DNA of 47,182 bases from assembly GCA_964461295.1 (NCBI GenBank), contig CAYWTX010000068.1, positions 1 to 47,182 of the forward strand, given 5' to 3'. The notes beneath the pieces are model-generated. The model saw only the letters and a program-made list of their open reading frames with translations. It made no database searches and was not told the origin of the DNA. Source of the stretch: CAYWTX01 sp964461295. GTDB lineage: Bacteria; Planctomycetota; Phycisphaerae; SM23-33. Both the position numbers and the translations under genes were made by a program. Below, piece by piece: positions 25,288 to 33,507 of this stretch (positions are counted from its first letter, which is position 1; every line of letters begins with the position of its first letter).

Positions 25288-27366
25288 ATGCTACACCAAA
25301 AGCCCCTATCCCCACGGCCTATTCCATGGGTCACGGCCGTGCTGCTTCTGGCCGGGCCCGCGCCCGCCTCGGCACAGGGCTGGTGGGATCTCAACTGGCC
25401 CTGCCGGCGCTCCGTCACCGTGCCCGCCTTCACACCCGAGAAACTCCCCGGCCACGACGTCGTCGTCCTCACGATGCCCACCGCCGGCCAGGCCGCCGAC
25501 GACTGCGAGGACCTCCGCGTGGTCACCCCCGGCGGCGCCGAAGTCCCCTGTCGCGTGCTCATGGTCGGCCCCGGCGACCAGGTCCGCATCGCCTTCTCAC
25601 CGCCCGGCGCCCGCGACCGCAGGTACTACGTCTACTTCGGCAACCGCTCCGCCGGCCCGCCCAAGGAGACCCCCGAACTCCGCCGCGGCGTGCTTCTGGA
25701 AACATGGCGATACCCCGGCGGACCGATCGCCAACCTCGACGACGTCCAGAAAACGTACGACAAGGCCGCGTCGCAACCCAGGAACTTCCTCGGCCGGGAT
25801 TTCCGCCCCAGCGTCTTCCTCGGACACAACCCCTTCGGCCCGCAGAACCAGCTCGCCAGCCGCTTCACCGCCTGGCTGGAGGTCAGGACCCCCGGAGTGC
25901 ACGTCTTCGCCTGCGCCAGCCAGGACGCCTCCTTCCTGCTCGTCGACGACAAGGTCGTCGTCGCCAACGGCGGCCACCACCCGCCCCACGGCGACATCCG
26001 CAGCCGCGGCAGCGTCACCCTCGACAAGGGCCTGCACAAACTCACGCTCTACCATATCTGCACGACCGGCGACCCCGTCGTTATGGCGGCCTGGCAGCAG
26101 CCCGGCGAGAAGCGGATCTGGACCATCCCCGCCGAGGCGTTCGCCAGGGTGATCACGGCCGAGCCCGGGCCGATGGAACGCTACGGCAAGAGCGAGGGCT
26201 TCGACTTCCTGCCCAAGTACGGCGGCGAATCGTTCGTGGAGAACCGCTACTACCAGCGGTGGAGTTTCGAGGCGCTCGCCGTCGGCCAGCCCGCCCGAAT
26301 CGCCGATTTCGTCTGGGACTTCGGCGACGGGCAGAAGTCAGGCCGGCCCAGCCCCGAACACGTGTACCTCCTGCCCGGCGAGTACACGGTCACGCTGACC
26401 GCCAAGGGCGTCCGCGGCGAGCTGAAGCAGAGCAACCGCATCTTCGTGACGCGCCCGTGGGACCAGGTGGCCGAGAACCGCCTGGACCCGCCCATCCGGC
26501 ACGTGCAGATCGTGAGGGAATACGATTTCGCGGCCTTGAGCCCGGAAGCGACGGCCCACGCCATCCTGCTGCTCAGCCGCGCCGGCGCCGGCGAACCCGT
26601 CAAGCAGGCGGCCATGGCGCTCGTCTCGGGCAACAAGGCCGCGCCCGCCGACCTTATGGCCGAGGTCATGCCCCTCGCCGAGGCGGCCCTCGATCCCGCC
26701 GCCGCGGCGCGGGCATATGTCAAGGCTGCCGAGATGACGCCCGGCCCGGCCTTCAAGGCCCGCTTCCTCGTCCGAGCGGGGCAGATCACGCTGGACCGCC
26801 TGCGCGACGCCAACGAGGCAATGAAGCTCCACGAACGGACGATTCGCGCCTACGGCGCGTCGACGACCGACGAGGCCATCCGCATGGCCAGGATCGGCAT
26901 CGGCGACGTGTGGCGCTTCCGCGCCCAACTTGAGGACGCCAGGCGGACCTATGCCGCCGCCGGCCTGGGGGCCGACATCAACCCCGCACGCCTCGCCATC
27001 GCCAAGGGCAACTTCGCCCGACGCGTCGAGGACTACGTCCGCAAGGGGCGGCTCGACGACGCACAGGAATCCATCGACCTCTGGGCCGCCGCCATCCCCC
27101 TGGACAAACTCGATGGCTACTGGTCCCTCCTGGCCGTCCGCAAGCACCTGGCCTCGGGCTCGCCCGAGAGGGCCGCTCGCGAAGCCCGAACGCTGGTGGC
27201 CGTCAACCCCCAGTCGCAGTACGCCCCCGAACTGCTCCTGCTGGCAAGCGAGGCGTATATCAAGCTCACCATGCCCGATGAATCCAAGGCCGCCCTCCGC
27301 CAGATCGCCGAGAAGTACCCCGAAAGCCCTCTGGCCGCCAAGGCCAGGAACGTCCTGAGCGAGTAA
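25288..27366 (+). CDS. Exported PKD-domain and TPR-repeat protein
   Basis: A 692-residue predicted secreted protein. The signal peptide is SPRPIPWVTAVLLLAGPAPA followed by SAQG. The first domain (WWDLNWPCRRSVTVPA, RRYYVYFGN) is DUF2341-like. A second (FACASQDASFLLVDDKVVV, LDKGLHKLTLYHI) is PA14-like. A PKD domain at about 333-390 has its hallmark VWDFGDGQ and HVYLLPGEYTVTLTA. The last 220 residues are TPR-like helices (ARAYVKAAEMTPGPAFKARF, ELLLLASEAYIKL, ALRQIAEKYPESPLA). The frame is open from 25168, but ATG 25288 starts the signal peptide. Such architectures occur in planctomycete surface proteins; it probably binds polysaccharide or protein partners. No enzyme motif is seen. Confidence 0.83.
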   Translation: MLHQKPLSPRPIPWVTAVLLLAGPAPASAQGWWDLNWPCRRSVTVPAFTPEKLPGHDVVVLTMPTAGQAADDCEDLRVVTPGGAEVPCRVLMVGPGDQVRIAFSPPGARDRRYYVYFGNRSAGPPKETPELRRGVLLETWRYPGGPIANLDDVQKTYDKAASQPRNFLGRDFRPSVFLGHNPFGPQNQLASRFTAWLEVRTPGVHVFACASQDASFLLVDDKVVVANGGHHPPHGDIRSRGSVTLDKGLHKLTLYHICTTGDPVVMAAWQQPGEKRIWTIPAEAFARVITAEPGPMERYGKSEGFDFLPKYGGESFVENRYYQRWSFEALAVGQPARIADFVWDFGDGQKSGRPSPEHVYLLPGEYTVTLTAKGVRGELKQSNRIFVTRPWDQVAENRLDPPIRHVQIVREYDFAALSPEATAHAILLLSRAGAGEPVKQAAMALVSGNKAAPADLMAEVMPLAEAALDPAAAARAYVKAAEMTPGPAFKARFLVRAGQITLDRLRDANEAMKLHERTIRAYGASTTDEAIRMARIGIGDVWRFRAQLEDARRTYAAAGLGADINPARLAIAKGNFARRVEDYVRKGRLDDAQESIDLWAAAIPLDKLDGYWSLLAVRKHLASGSPERAAREARTLVAVNPQSQYAPELLLLASEAYIKLTMPDESKAALRQIAEKYPESPLAAKARNVLSE

Positions 27367-27379
27367 CTTGACGACCGAC

Positions 27380-27393
27380 GGCCCCTCGGGGCC
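27380..27393. terminator. Hairpin between convergent genes
   Basis: GGCCC and GGGCC pair around CTCG in the 66-base gap between the PKD/TPR gene (plus) and lysA (minus). It is symmetric, so it could end transcription in both directions. There is no T-run on either side, so intrinsic termination is uncertain. Confidence 0.35.
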
Positions 27394-27432
27394 AAGAGGC
27401 AGGAGGCTGCGTCCTTGGCTTCGTCGCTTCCC

Positions 27433-28719
27433 CTACACTTCCATTTCCGCGGCCATCAGGTCGTCGTGGGTTTCGCGGCGGCGGATGACGCGCCACTGGC
27501 TGCCGTCCACCAGGATTTCCGGGGCGCGCGGGCGCGAGTTGTACTGGCTGGACATCGTGAAGCCGTACGCCCCGGCCGAGAAGACCGCCAGCAGGTCGCC
27601 GCGGTCCACAGGCGGGAGCATGCGGTCGCGGGCGAGCGCGTCGGTGGATTCGCACACGCCGCCGACGACGTCGGCCTTCACCAGCCCCGGCGCGTCCTGG
27701 TCGATCCTTCGACTGGGCGGCTGGGCGCCGGCAGGCAGTCGCACCGGCCAGATGAAGTGCCTGGCGTCGTAGATGGCGGGGCGGATAAGGTCGGTCATGG
27801 CCGCGTCGGCGATGATGAACCGCTTGCCGCCGCCCATCTTGGTGTACAGCACGCGCGTGACGAGCAGGCCGGAGTTGCACGCGATCTGGCGCCCGGGTTC
27901 CAGCAGCAGTTCGAGCTGCCGCCCTTGCAGCAGCGGGAGGATTTGGCCGGCGTAGTCGGCCGCCATGGGCGAGGCGTCCTTCTCGTAGTCGGCAGCGAAG
28001 CCGCCGCCGATGTTCAGCGCGCGGACCTCGATGCCCTCGCGGGCGAGGGCGTCGACCAGTTCCAGGGCCTTGGTGACGGCCCTGACGTACGGTTCGGCCG
28101 AGTAGATCGGCGAGCCGATGTGCAGGTGGATGGCGTCGAGGCGCAGGCCGGGGGCCTTGACGAAACGGCGGAAGACGTCGGCGGCGTGGTCGATGTCCAC
28201 GCCGAACTTGGTCGCCTTCTTGCCGGTGGCGGTGTAGGCGTGCGTCCTGGGGTCGTAGACGTCGGGGTTGACGCGCAGGGCGGCGTGGGCCACCTTGCCG
28301 GCGGCGCGGGCGATGCGGGCGAGGTTCCCCAACTCCGCCTCGGACTCGACGTTGAACATGCGGATGTCGGCGGCGATGGCGTCGGAGATCTCGCGGTCGG
28401 TCTTGCCGACGCCGGCGAAGACAACCTTGTTCATGTCGGCGCCGGCGGCCCTGGCGCGGGCCAGTTCGCCGCCGCTGACGACGTCGAACCCGCTGCCGGC
28501 CTCGGCGAGCAGGCGGAGGATGTGCACGTTGGCCAGCGACTTGATGGAGAAGCAAACGGTGGGCCTGGCCGGGGCGAAGGCGTCGGCCAGGGCGCGGTAG
28601 TGGCGTAGCAGCGTCGCCTTGGAGTAGATGTAGGCGGGCGTGCCGGCCCCGGCGGCGATGTCGTCGATGGCGACGAGCTCGCAGTGGAGCGAACCGCCAC
28701 GATAGTCGAACGAGTCCAT
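27433..28719 (-). CDS. lysA: Diaminopimelate decarboxylase
   Basis: PLP enzyme that converts meso-diaminopimelate to lysine, 428 residues, the normal length. The Schiff-base lysine is Lys60 in CFSIKSLAN. Other family marks are GSGFDVVSGGELARA, IHLHIGSPIYS (HxGS), NIGGGFAADYE (the Gly-rich phosphate loop), LLEPGRQIAC, VCESTDALARDR with the catalytic Cys from the partner subunit, and FSAGAYGFTMSSQYNSR. The frame is open to 29031, but ATG 28719 begins the protein properly and has TGAGGA upstream. Its start lies seven bases after the pyrE stop, so both are one operon, joining lysine and pyrimidine synthesis without an obvious pathway link. Confidence 0.95.
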   Translation of the reverse strand: MDSFDYRGGSLHCELVAIDDIAAGAGTPAYIYSKATLLRHYRALADAFAPARPTVCFSIKSLANVHILRLLAEAGSGFDVVSGGELARARAAGADMNKVVFAGVGKTDREISDAIAADIRMFNVESEAELGNLARIARAAGKVAHAALRVNPDVYDPRTHAYTATGKKATKFGVDIDHAADVFRRFVKAPGLRLDAIHLHIGSPIYSAEPYVRAVTKALELVDALAREGIEVRALNIGGGFAADYEKDASPMAADYAGQILPLLQGRQLELLLEPGRQIACNSGLLVTRVLYTKMGGGKRFIIADAAMTDLIRPAIYDARHFIWPVRLPAGAQPPSRRIDQDAPGLVKADVVGGVCESTDALARDRMLPPVDRGDLLAVFSAGAYGFTMSSQYNSRPRAPEILVDGSQWRVIRRRETHDDLMAAEMEV

Positions 28720-28726
28720 AGGATCC

Positions 28727-29242
28727 TCAGATGCCCATTTCTTCCTTGGTGATGATCGCCTCGAACTCCAGTCCGGCCTGGAGGACGTTCTCGCGGCCGC
28801 CCTGCATGCGGTCAAGCACGAAGACGATCCGGGTGACGACGGCGCCGGCGGCCTTGAGGGTTTCGGCGGCGGCCAGGGCGGCCCCAGCCGTGGTGCAGAC
28901 GTCCTCGACGAGCAGGACGCGTTTGCCGGCGACGGGGGCGCCCTCGATGAGTTTCTCGGTGCCGTGGTCCTTGCTCTTCTTGCGGACGATGGCCATGGGT
29001 TTGCCAGCCGCCATCGACGCGGCGGCGGCAAGAGTGACGGCGCCGAGTTCGGGCCCGGCGATGACGTCGAAGCCGCCGGCGCGCGCGGCGAGCAGTCGGC
29101 CGATCTCGGCCAGGATGTCCGGCTGCGACTCCATGAGGTACTTGTCGAGGTAGTACTTGCTTCGCTGCCCGCTACGAAGCACGAAATCGCCTTCGAGGTA
29201 GGCGACTTCCTTGATGCGCTTGGCCAGTTGTGCCTTGTCCAT
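28727..29242 (-). CDS. pyrE: Orotate phosphoribosyltransferase
   Basis: A 171-residue enzyme that adds PRPP to orotate to form OMP in pyrimidine synthesis. N-terminal FVLRSGQRSKYYLDKYLM is the substrate-loop pattern of OPRT. DVIAGPELGAVTLAAAASM and MAIVRKKSKDHG precede the PRPP-binding motif VLLVEDVCTTAGAALAAAE, which in type I PRTases coordinates the ribose phosphate. ATG 29242 begins MDKAQLAKRIKEVAYLEGDF. An octamer-type inverted repeat lies in its leader at 29254-29290. It is the first gene of the pyrE-lysA operon. Confidence 0.94.
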   Translation of the reverse strand: MDKAQLAKRIKEVAYLEGDFVLRSGQRSKYYLDKYLMESQPDILAEIGRLLAARAGGFDVIAGPELGAVTLAAAASMAAGKPMAIVRKKSKDHGTEKLIEGAPVAGKRVLLVEDVCTTAGAALAAAETLKAAGAVVTRIVFVLDRMQGGRENVLQAGLEFEAIITKEEMGI

Positions 29243-29253
29243 GGGTCGTTCCT

Positions 29254-29290
29254 CTGGTTGGGTGGTTGCCCGAATCCACCAGTTAACCAG
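29254..29290. repeat. Short inverted octamer-type repeat in the pyrE/lepB divergent region
   Basis: CTGGTT (29254-29259) pairs with AACCAG (29285-29290), and GGTGG (29261-29265) with CCACC (29276-29280). The units CTGGTTGG and GTGGTTGC resemble those of the longer arrays at 38571-38673. Here the repeat is short enough to form one hairpin just upstream of pyrE. Confidence 0.4.
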
Positions 29291-29333
29291 CCCGGCGAGG
29301 GGCGGTCAATCCGCCGATTCCAATTCCCGGAGA

Positions 29334-29362
29334 TTGACCGGCCGTCGCGTCGCGAATATCGT
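29334..29362 (+). promoter_or_regulatory. Candidate sigma-70 promoter of lepB
   Basis: TTGACC at 29334-29339 (5 of 6 to the -35 consensus) and TATCGT at 29357-29362 (4 of 6 to -10) are separated by 17 bases. Transcription would begin only a few bases before the lepB ATG at 29373. No Shine-Dalgarno sequence precedes that ATG, so the mRNA may be leaderless. Confidence 0.4.
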
Positions 29363-29372
29363 ACTACGCCTT

Positions 29373-31535
29373 ATGACCTCGCAACGGACAAAAGTTCAGC
29401 AGGAGTTGTCCTCCATCCGCGACACGGTGGAGAGCATCTGGATCGCCATCGTGCTGGCCTTCGTGCTGCGGGCGTTCGTGGTGGAGGCGTTCGTCATTCC
29501 CACCGGTTCGATGGCGCCGCGCCTGCTCGGGGAGCACCTGGAGGTCCGCTGCCCGTCGTGCGGCTACGAGTATGCCTTCGGCTGGGCTCACGACGGCCAG
29601 GAAGACGACTCCCGCTTCGGCCGCTCGCGAAGGAACCAGGGCAAGGAGGCGCCGCAGGGCTCACGCTGTCCCAGTTGCGGCTATGACCCCCGATACGACG
29701 CCTCGGCCGAGCAGTTCCCATCCGGCGGCGACCGGGTGCTGGTGAGCAAGTACCTGTACCGGTTCCGCGACCCTCGACCGTGGGACGTGATCGTCTTTAA
29801 GAACCCGCAGGACAACTCGCAGAATTACATCAAGCGGCTGATCGGGCTGCCGGGCGAGACGATCGAGTTGGTTCACGGCGACGTGTTCGTGGACGCCAAC
29901 GACGGGCGCGGCTTCCAGGTCCGGCGCAAGAGCAACCCTCGCACGCAGGAGGCCATGTGGCAGGTCGTGTACGACAACGACTACCGCCCCAACCTGGCCC
30001 TGTTCGATCAGTACAACGCCCGGAGCGACCGGGCGAAGTTGAGCCCGCCGCCGGCGTGGAAGCCCGCGGAGGCAAGCGATCGCCAGTGGGACTTCTCTCG
30101 GCAGGGCGGGCGGGTGTTCTCGTTCGCGCCGGCAGGCGGCGGCGCCGCGGCCGAGTCGGTGCTGGCGCTCCATGCCGACCGCGAGGCGTTCCTGCCCAAC
30201 TACGGCTACAACCGCGCTAACGTCAACTACGACCGGGAGACGGACATCGTCAGCGACCTGAAGCTGGGCGTGGTGTTCGTGCCGCTGGAGGAACGCTGCC
30301 GGGTCGCCCTGGAGTTGAGCAGCTTCGAGCACGTCTTCCGCGGCGAGCTGGGCGCCGACGGCACGGCCCGGCTGCTTTGCCGCCTCGCCTCCAGCACGGC
30401 GTGGACCTCGTGGGGCGCGACAAGGCTGGCAAAGCTGGACCTTGGCCGCGGGCGGCAGGTGAGCCTGACCAACGTGGACCTGCGCCTGACGCTGTGGGTG
30501 GATGGCCAGGCCGTGCTGGAGAGCGCCGACCGCGATCCGAACCAGCCGGGCGACCCCGGCAGGTATCCGCTGAGCTATGCGGACGTGAAGGCGCGCATGG
30601 CGAAGGCGGCGCCGAGCGAGGAAGGCGGCGCCAGCACGAGCGAGAGCCCCTTGCCGATACCCACGCCGCAGGTGCGGATCGCGGTCGCCGACGGGCAGTG
30701 CCGCCTGGAGCACATCGGACTTTTCCGCGACGTCTACTACACCTCGCCGCGGATCACGGACGTCAAAGGCCAGTTCGCCCGCGACCTCGGCGTGGGGATA
30801 GGACAGAAGAACGGCAGGGCCCTCTACCCCAAAGGCTGGGGCGTCACGGGCAACCCGATCACGCTCTGGAAGTTGCCCGGGCATCCCGACCTGGACCAGT
30901 TCTTCGTGCTGGGCGACAACAGCCCGTCCAGCCTGGACGGGCGGCTGTGGACGTTGGCGGCGCCGACGCTGCGACTGTACGATCCGCCGGACTCGGCGGG
31001 CGATCCCGCGATGGCGGTCGGCGACGTGGCGGCGTGGGAGACGTTCGTTGCCGAAGTCCGACGCCAGGCGGCGCTGCCGGCGCCGTCGCCGGGCAAACGC
31101 CTGTGGTCGATGCTGGGCGAGCCGATGCGGCGCAGCCTGAGCGACCTGGGCAATCAGGCCCTGCCGCACGACCTGGCCGCGGACCTGGTGGACGAGATCA
31201 ACGCGATCTTTCGCGGCGGGAAGTTCCACGACGCCGAGGCATGGCGCGGCGCGCGCGGCAAGCTGACGGGCGAGGCGGCGGCGTTGGCGGCCAGGAAGGC
31301 TCAAGGCGCCGCGCTGAGCGACCACGAGCGGATGGAACTGGGCCGCGCGGCCTTGGAGGCCGCCTTCGGCGAGCAGGTCCTGAAGCGGCGGCGCGTGTAC
31401 CAACTGGGGACGGTGCCGCGTTACAGCCTGATCGGCAAGGCGGTGTTCGTGTACTGGCCGTCGGGGTTCTCGCCTCCGGGCCTCTCGGTCTTGCCCATCA
31501 TTCCGAATGTGGGTAAGATGCGGTTGATCCGGTAG
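29373..31535 (+). CDS. lepB: Signal peptidase I, enlarged form
   Basis: Type I signal peptidase of 720 residues, more than twice the usual size. After one membrane anchor (IWIAIVLAFVLRAFVVEAF) comes the catalytic serine in IPTGSMAP (Ser46). The general-base lysine is Lys154 in YIKRLIGLPGE, and the late box is FFVLGDNSPSSLDGR near residue 513. Between Ser and Lys a zinc-ribbon-like insert carries CPSC twice (Cys60/63 and Cys99/102). Between Lys and the GDN box lies a long insert of about 340 residues with beta-sandwich-like strands (VALELSSFEHVF, DLRLTLWVDGQAVLE). About 200 further residues form a C-terminal extension. The frame opens at 29211, but ATG 29373 is where the family pattern begins; a promoter lies just upstream. 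Confidence 0.9.
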   Translation: MTSQRTKVQQELSSIRDTVESIWIAIVLAFVLRAFVVEAFVIPTGSMAPRLLGEHLEVRCPSCGYEYAFGWAHDGQEDDSRFGRSRRNQGKEAPQGSRCPSCGYDPRYDASAEQFPSGGDRVLVSKYLYRFRDPRPWDVIVFKNPQDNSQNYIKRLIGLPGETIELVHGDVFVDANDGRGFQVRRKSNPRTQEAMWQVVYDNDYRPNLALFDQYNARSDRAKLSPPPAWKPAEASDRQWDFSRQGGRVFSFAPAGGGAAAESVLALHADREAFLPNYGYNRANVNYDRETDIVSDLKLGVVFVPLEERCRVALELSSFEHVFRGELGADGTARLLCRLASSTAWTSWGATRLAKLDLGRGRQVSLTNVDLRLTLWVDGQAVLESADRDPNQPGDPGRYPLSYADVKARMAKAAPSEEGGASTSESPLPIPTPQVRIAVADGQCRLEHIGLFRDVYYTSPRITDVKGQFARDLGVGIGQKNGRALYPKGWGVTGNPITLWKLPGHPDLDQFFVLGDNSPSSLDGRLWTLAAPTLRLYDPPDSAGDPAMAVGDVAAWETFVAEVRRQAALPAPSPGKRLWSMLGEPMRRSLSDLGNQALPHDLAADLVDEINAIFRGGKFHDAEAWRGARGKLTGEAAALAARKAQGAALSDHERMELGRAALEAAFGEQVLKRRRVYQLGTVPRYSLIGKAVFVYWPSGFSPPGLSVLPIIPNVGKMRLIR

Positions 31536-31540
31536 TTTTC

Positions 31541-31558
31541 GCCGCCGGGCAGGGCGGC
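31541..31558 (+). terminator. Hairpin after lepB
   Basis: GCCGCC (31541-31546) and GGCGGC (31553-31558) pair around GGGCAG, five bases after the lepB stop. The run TTTTC lies before rather than after the stem on the plus strand, so intrinsic termination is not convincing for lepB; on the minus strand the stem is followed by GAAAA. Confidence 0.35.
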
Positions 31559-31580
31559 AAAGCGGACCGGAATATACAGG

Positions 31581-31589
31581 TTATCCACA
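31581..31589 (+). promoter_or_regulatory. DnaA box (consensus)
   Basis: TTATCCACA, a perfect match to the bacterial DnaA-box consensus, in the lepB-lptB gap. Confidence 0.6.
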
Positions 31590-31824
31590 AGTTGCCCGGG
31601 TGGCGGAGGCGGGCATGGGCGAAAAAGAAGTGCCGCCGCGCCGGGGCTGGCCGAGGGAAGCTCTTGGAGAAGTGCACAGGCGGCGTGTGTCTCGTAGACC
31701 ATTGTGATTACAGCAGGTTACCTGCCGGCGGCATGGCTGTGACGAATCGTCTGCTTGTGGCGTGAAACCGGGCGTGAGGAACTTTAGCGATTCCAGGGCA
31801 CTGTGGAAGAAACCTGAGCGGAGC

Positions 31825-31844
31825 TTATCCACAGGTTGTCCACA
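31825..31844 (+). promoter_or_regulatory. Pair of tandem DnaA boxes
   Basis: TTATCCACA at 31825-31833 is a perfect DnaA box. After two bases, TTGTCCACA at 31836-31844 differs from the consensus at one position. Both point the same way and start 11 bases apart, about one helical turn, so two DnaA molecules could bind one face. TGTGGAAGA at 31802-31810 is a weaker inverted match, and TGTGGACAG at 31930-31938 another inside lptB. Confidence 0.6.
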
Positions 31845-31876
31845 GTGCCCCTGAAGCGGCCCAGGGAACATCCTGC

Positions 31877-32614
31877 ATGATCTTGTTGGAGGCCAAAGAG
31901 TTAGTGAAGCGCTACAGCGGCAGAGCCGTTGTGGACAGGGTTTCGTTCCATGTCGCCCAGGGCGAGATCGTCGGGCTTCTTGGCCGCAACGGCGCCGGCA
32001 AGACCACCACGTTCCGCATGATCATGGGCATGGTGGTGCCTGACCACGGCGAGGTGATCTTCGACGGCGTGCCGATCGCCAAGATGCCGATGTACAAGCG
32101 GGCGCGGCGCGGAATGGGCTACCTGTCGCAGGAACCCAGCATCTTCCAGCGGCTGACGGTGCGGCAGAACATCCTGGCCATCATGGAGACGATGAACCTT
32201 CCGCGGCGCACGCGCAACGAACGCTGCGACGGCCTGCTGGAGCAGTTCGGCCTGGCGCGGCTGAGCAAGCAGTTCGCCCGGACGTTGTCGGGCGGCGAAC
32301 GGCGGAAGCTGGAGATCGCCCGGGCGTTGGTGACCAATCCCACGATGATCCTGCTGGACGAGCCCTTCAGCGGCGTGGACCCCATCGCGGTGGAAGACCT
32401 GCAACGCGAAATCCGCGGGCTGAAGGAGGCCGGGATCAGCATCCTGCTGACCGACCACAACGTCCGCGAGACCCTGACGGTGACGGACCGCTCGTACATC
32501 GTCGACGGCGGCAAGGTGCTGCGCGAGGGACCGCCCAAGGACCTGATCAACGACGAACTGGTCCGCCGCACGTACCTGGGGCACACGTTCAGGGGTGATG
32601 AGTTCGGGGCCTGA
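31877..32614 (+). CDS. lptB: LPS export ABC transporter ATPase
   Basis: A 245-residue ATPase of the LptB2FG complex, which extracts lipopolysaccharide from the inner membrane. Walker A is GRNGAGKTTT, followed by the LptB-type PSIFQRLTVRQNILAI. The signature is LSGGERRKLEIARAL, Walker B ILLDEPFSGVDPIAVEDLQ, and the His switch LLTDHNVRETLTVTDRSYI. The end, RRTYLGHTFR, is like the LptB tail (YLG.dF). The presence of lptB suggests an outer membrane with LPS or an LPS-like lipid. LptF/G and LptA/C genes are not in the window. No strong ribosome site is seen; GGGAAC is 9 bases or so upstream. The DnaA-box region precedes it. Confidence 0.93.
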   Translation: MILLEAKELVKRYSGRAVVDRVSFHVAQGEIVGLLGRNGAGKTTTFRMIMGMVVPDHGEVIFDGVPIAKMPMYKRARRGMGYLSQEPSIFQRLTVRQNILAIMETMNLPRRTRNERCDGLLEQFGLARLSKQFARTLSGGERRKLEIARALVTNPTMILLDEPFSGVDPIAVEDLQREIRGLKEAGISILLTDHNVRETLTVTDRSYIVDGGKVLREGPPKDLINDELVRRTYLGHTFRGDEFGA

Positions 32615-32630
32615 GACTCAGCGGGGCGCA

Positions 32631-32734
32631 GGCCATCGGCCCTGGGGACGGGCAGGCCGCAAGGGCGGCGAAAACAAGCGATCGGTGCCGGCCCTGAGGT
32701 GAGGCTGCCGCTGCCCCTGGCGGGCCATCGGCCC
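32631..32734. repeat. Direct repeat GGCCATCGGCCC between convergent lptB and rsmE
   Basis: GGCCATCGGCCC occurs at 32631-32642 and again at 32723-32734; each copy is itself a small hairpin (GGCC-ATC-GGCC). A related GGCCATCGGC is at 23946 or so. The 141-base gap between lptB and rsmE has no gene; the repeats may act as transcription end points for convergent genes. Confidence 0.35.
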
Positions 32735-32755
32735 CAACGGGGCGTTCGGCGATCG

Positions 32756-33507
32756 TCAATCGCCAATGCACATCGCCACAGAGGCCGCCAGCAGCGCGAT
32801 CGCCGCCGTCTCCACGCGCAGCGTCGTCTGCCCCAGCCGACCCGGCGCGAACCCCGCCTCGAACGCGGCCGTCAGCTCCGCCTTGGTCATCCCACCCTCC
32901 GGGCCCACCAGCAGGCAGATGTCGCGCCCTGTCGGAGCGTCGGCCAACACGGCCTTCACCGGCCTGCTGCCGCCGTCCGCCACGCCCACAATCCCCACGT
33001 AGCCGTCGGGGCGGTGATGTCCCGCTCGAGCAGCTCCTCCAACGGGACCGGGTCGCGCAGTTCCGGCAGCCAGTTCAGCCCGCTCTGCTTGGCGGCGGCC
33101 ACGCAGTGGGCCAGCCAGCGCTGACGCGTCGCCGTCGGCGGCCTGCCGGGGAACATGCCGGACACGCTGCGCTCGAACAACACGGGCGTCAGCGACGCTG
33201 CCCCCAGCTCGGTCGCCTTCTCCAGCAGCCAATCCAGCCGTTTGCCCTTGGGAACCGCAAACGCCAGGTGGATCAGCGGCGGCGCGCGGTCGTCGATTCT
33301 CCACCGGCCGTCCACCGCGATTGCCACCTTGGCCTTCTTCGCCTCGGTGATCCGCCCGCGCGCCACCGACCCTTTGCCGTCGAACAGCTCCACCTGCTCC
33401 CCCTCGCCCAGCCGCAGGACGTTCAGCGCGTGGTGCGCCTCCTCGACCATGAGCATGACTCGCTCGGGCGACAGATCCTCAACGAAGAATCGGTGCAGGT
33501 GGTTCAT
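32756..33507 (-). pseudogene. rsmE: 16S rRNA (uracil-1498 N3) methyltransferase, frame interrupted
   Basis: RsmE methylates U1498 of 16S rRNA with S-adenosylmethionine. The N-terminal half begins MNHLHRFFVEDLSPERVMLM at 33507 and reads through AFAVPKGKRLDWLLEKATEL and ERDITAP, all RsmE-like. The C-terminal half, CLLVGPEGGMTKAELTAAFE with LRVETAAIALLAA (the SPOUT knot and SAM pocket), lies in another frame down to 32756. The switch falls at the G4 run 33008-33011 (plus strand). One added base there would give a continuous 250-residue RsmE, a normal size. Either the base was lost in assembly, or the gene is truly broken or shifted. Downstream on the minus strand is the convergent lptB gap. Confidence 0.8.

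Larger units (their letters stand above)
31536..31876. other. Gene-free region with DnaA boxes upstream of lptB
   Basis: About 340 bases without a convincing gene. It holds two perfect DnaA boxes, one near-perfect box and a weaker inverted one, all within about 265 bases. There is no strong AT-rich block, dnaA gene or dnaN gene in the window. It may be an origin, a DnaA-titrating site or a DnaA-controlled promoter for lptB. Confidence 0.5.

Noticed and set aside
27266..28555. Long minus-strand frame overlapping lysA
   Set aside because: Arg/Pro-rich shadow of lysA in another frame.
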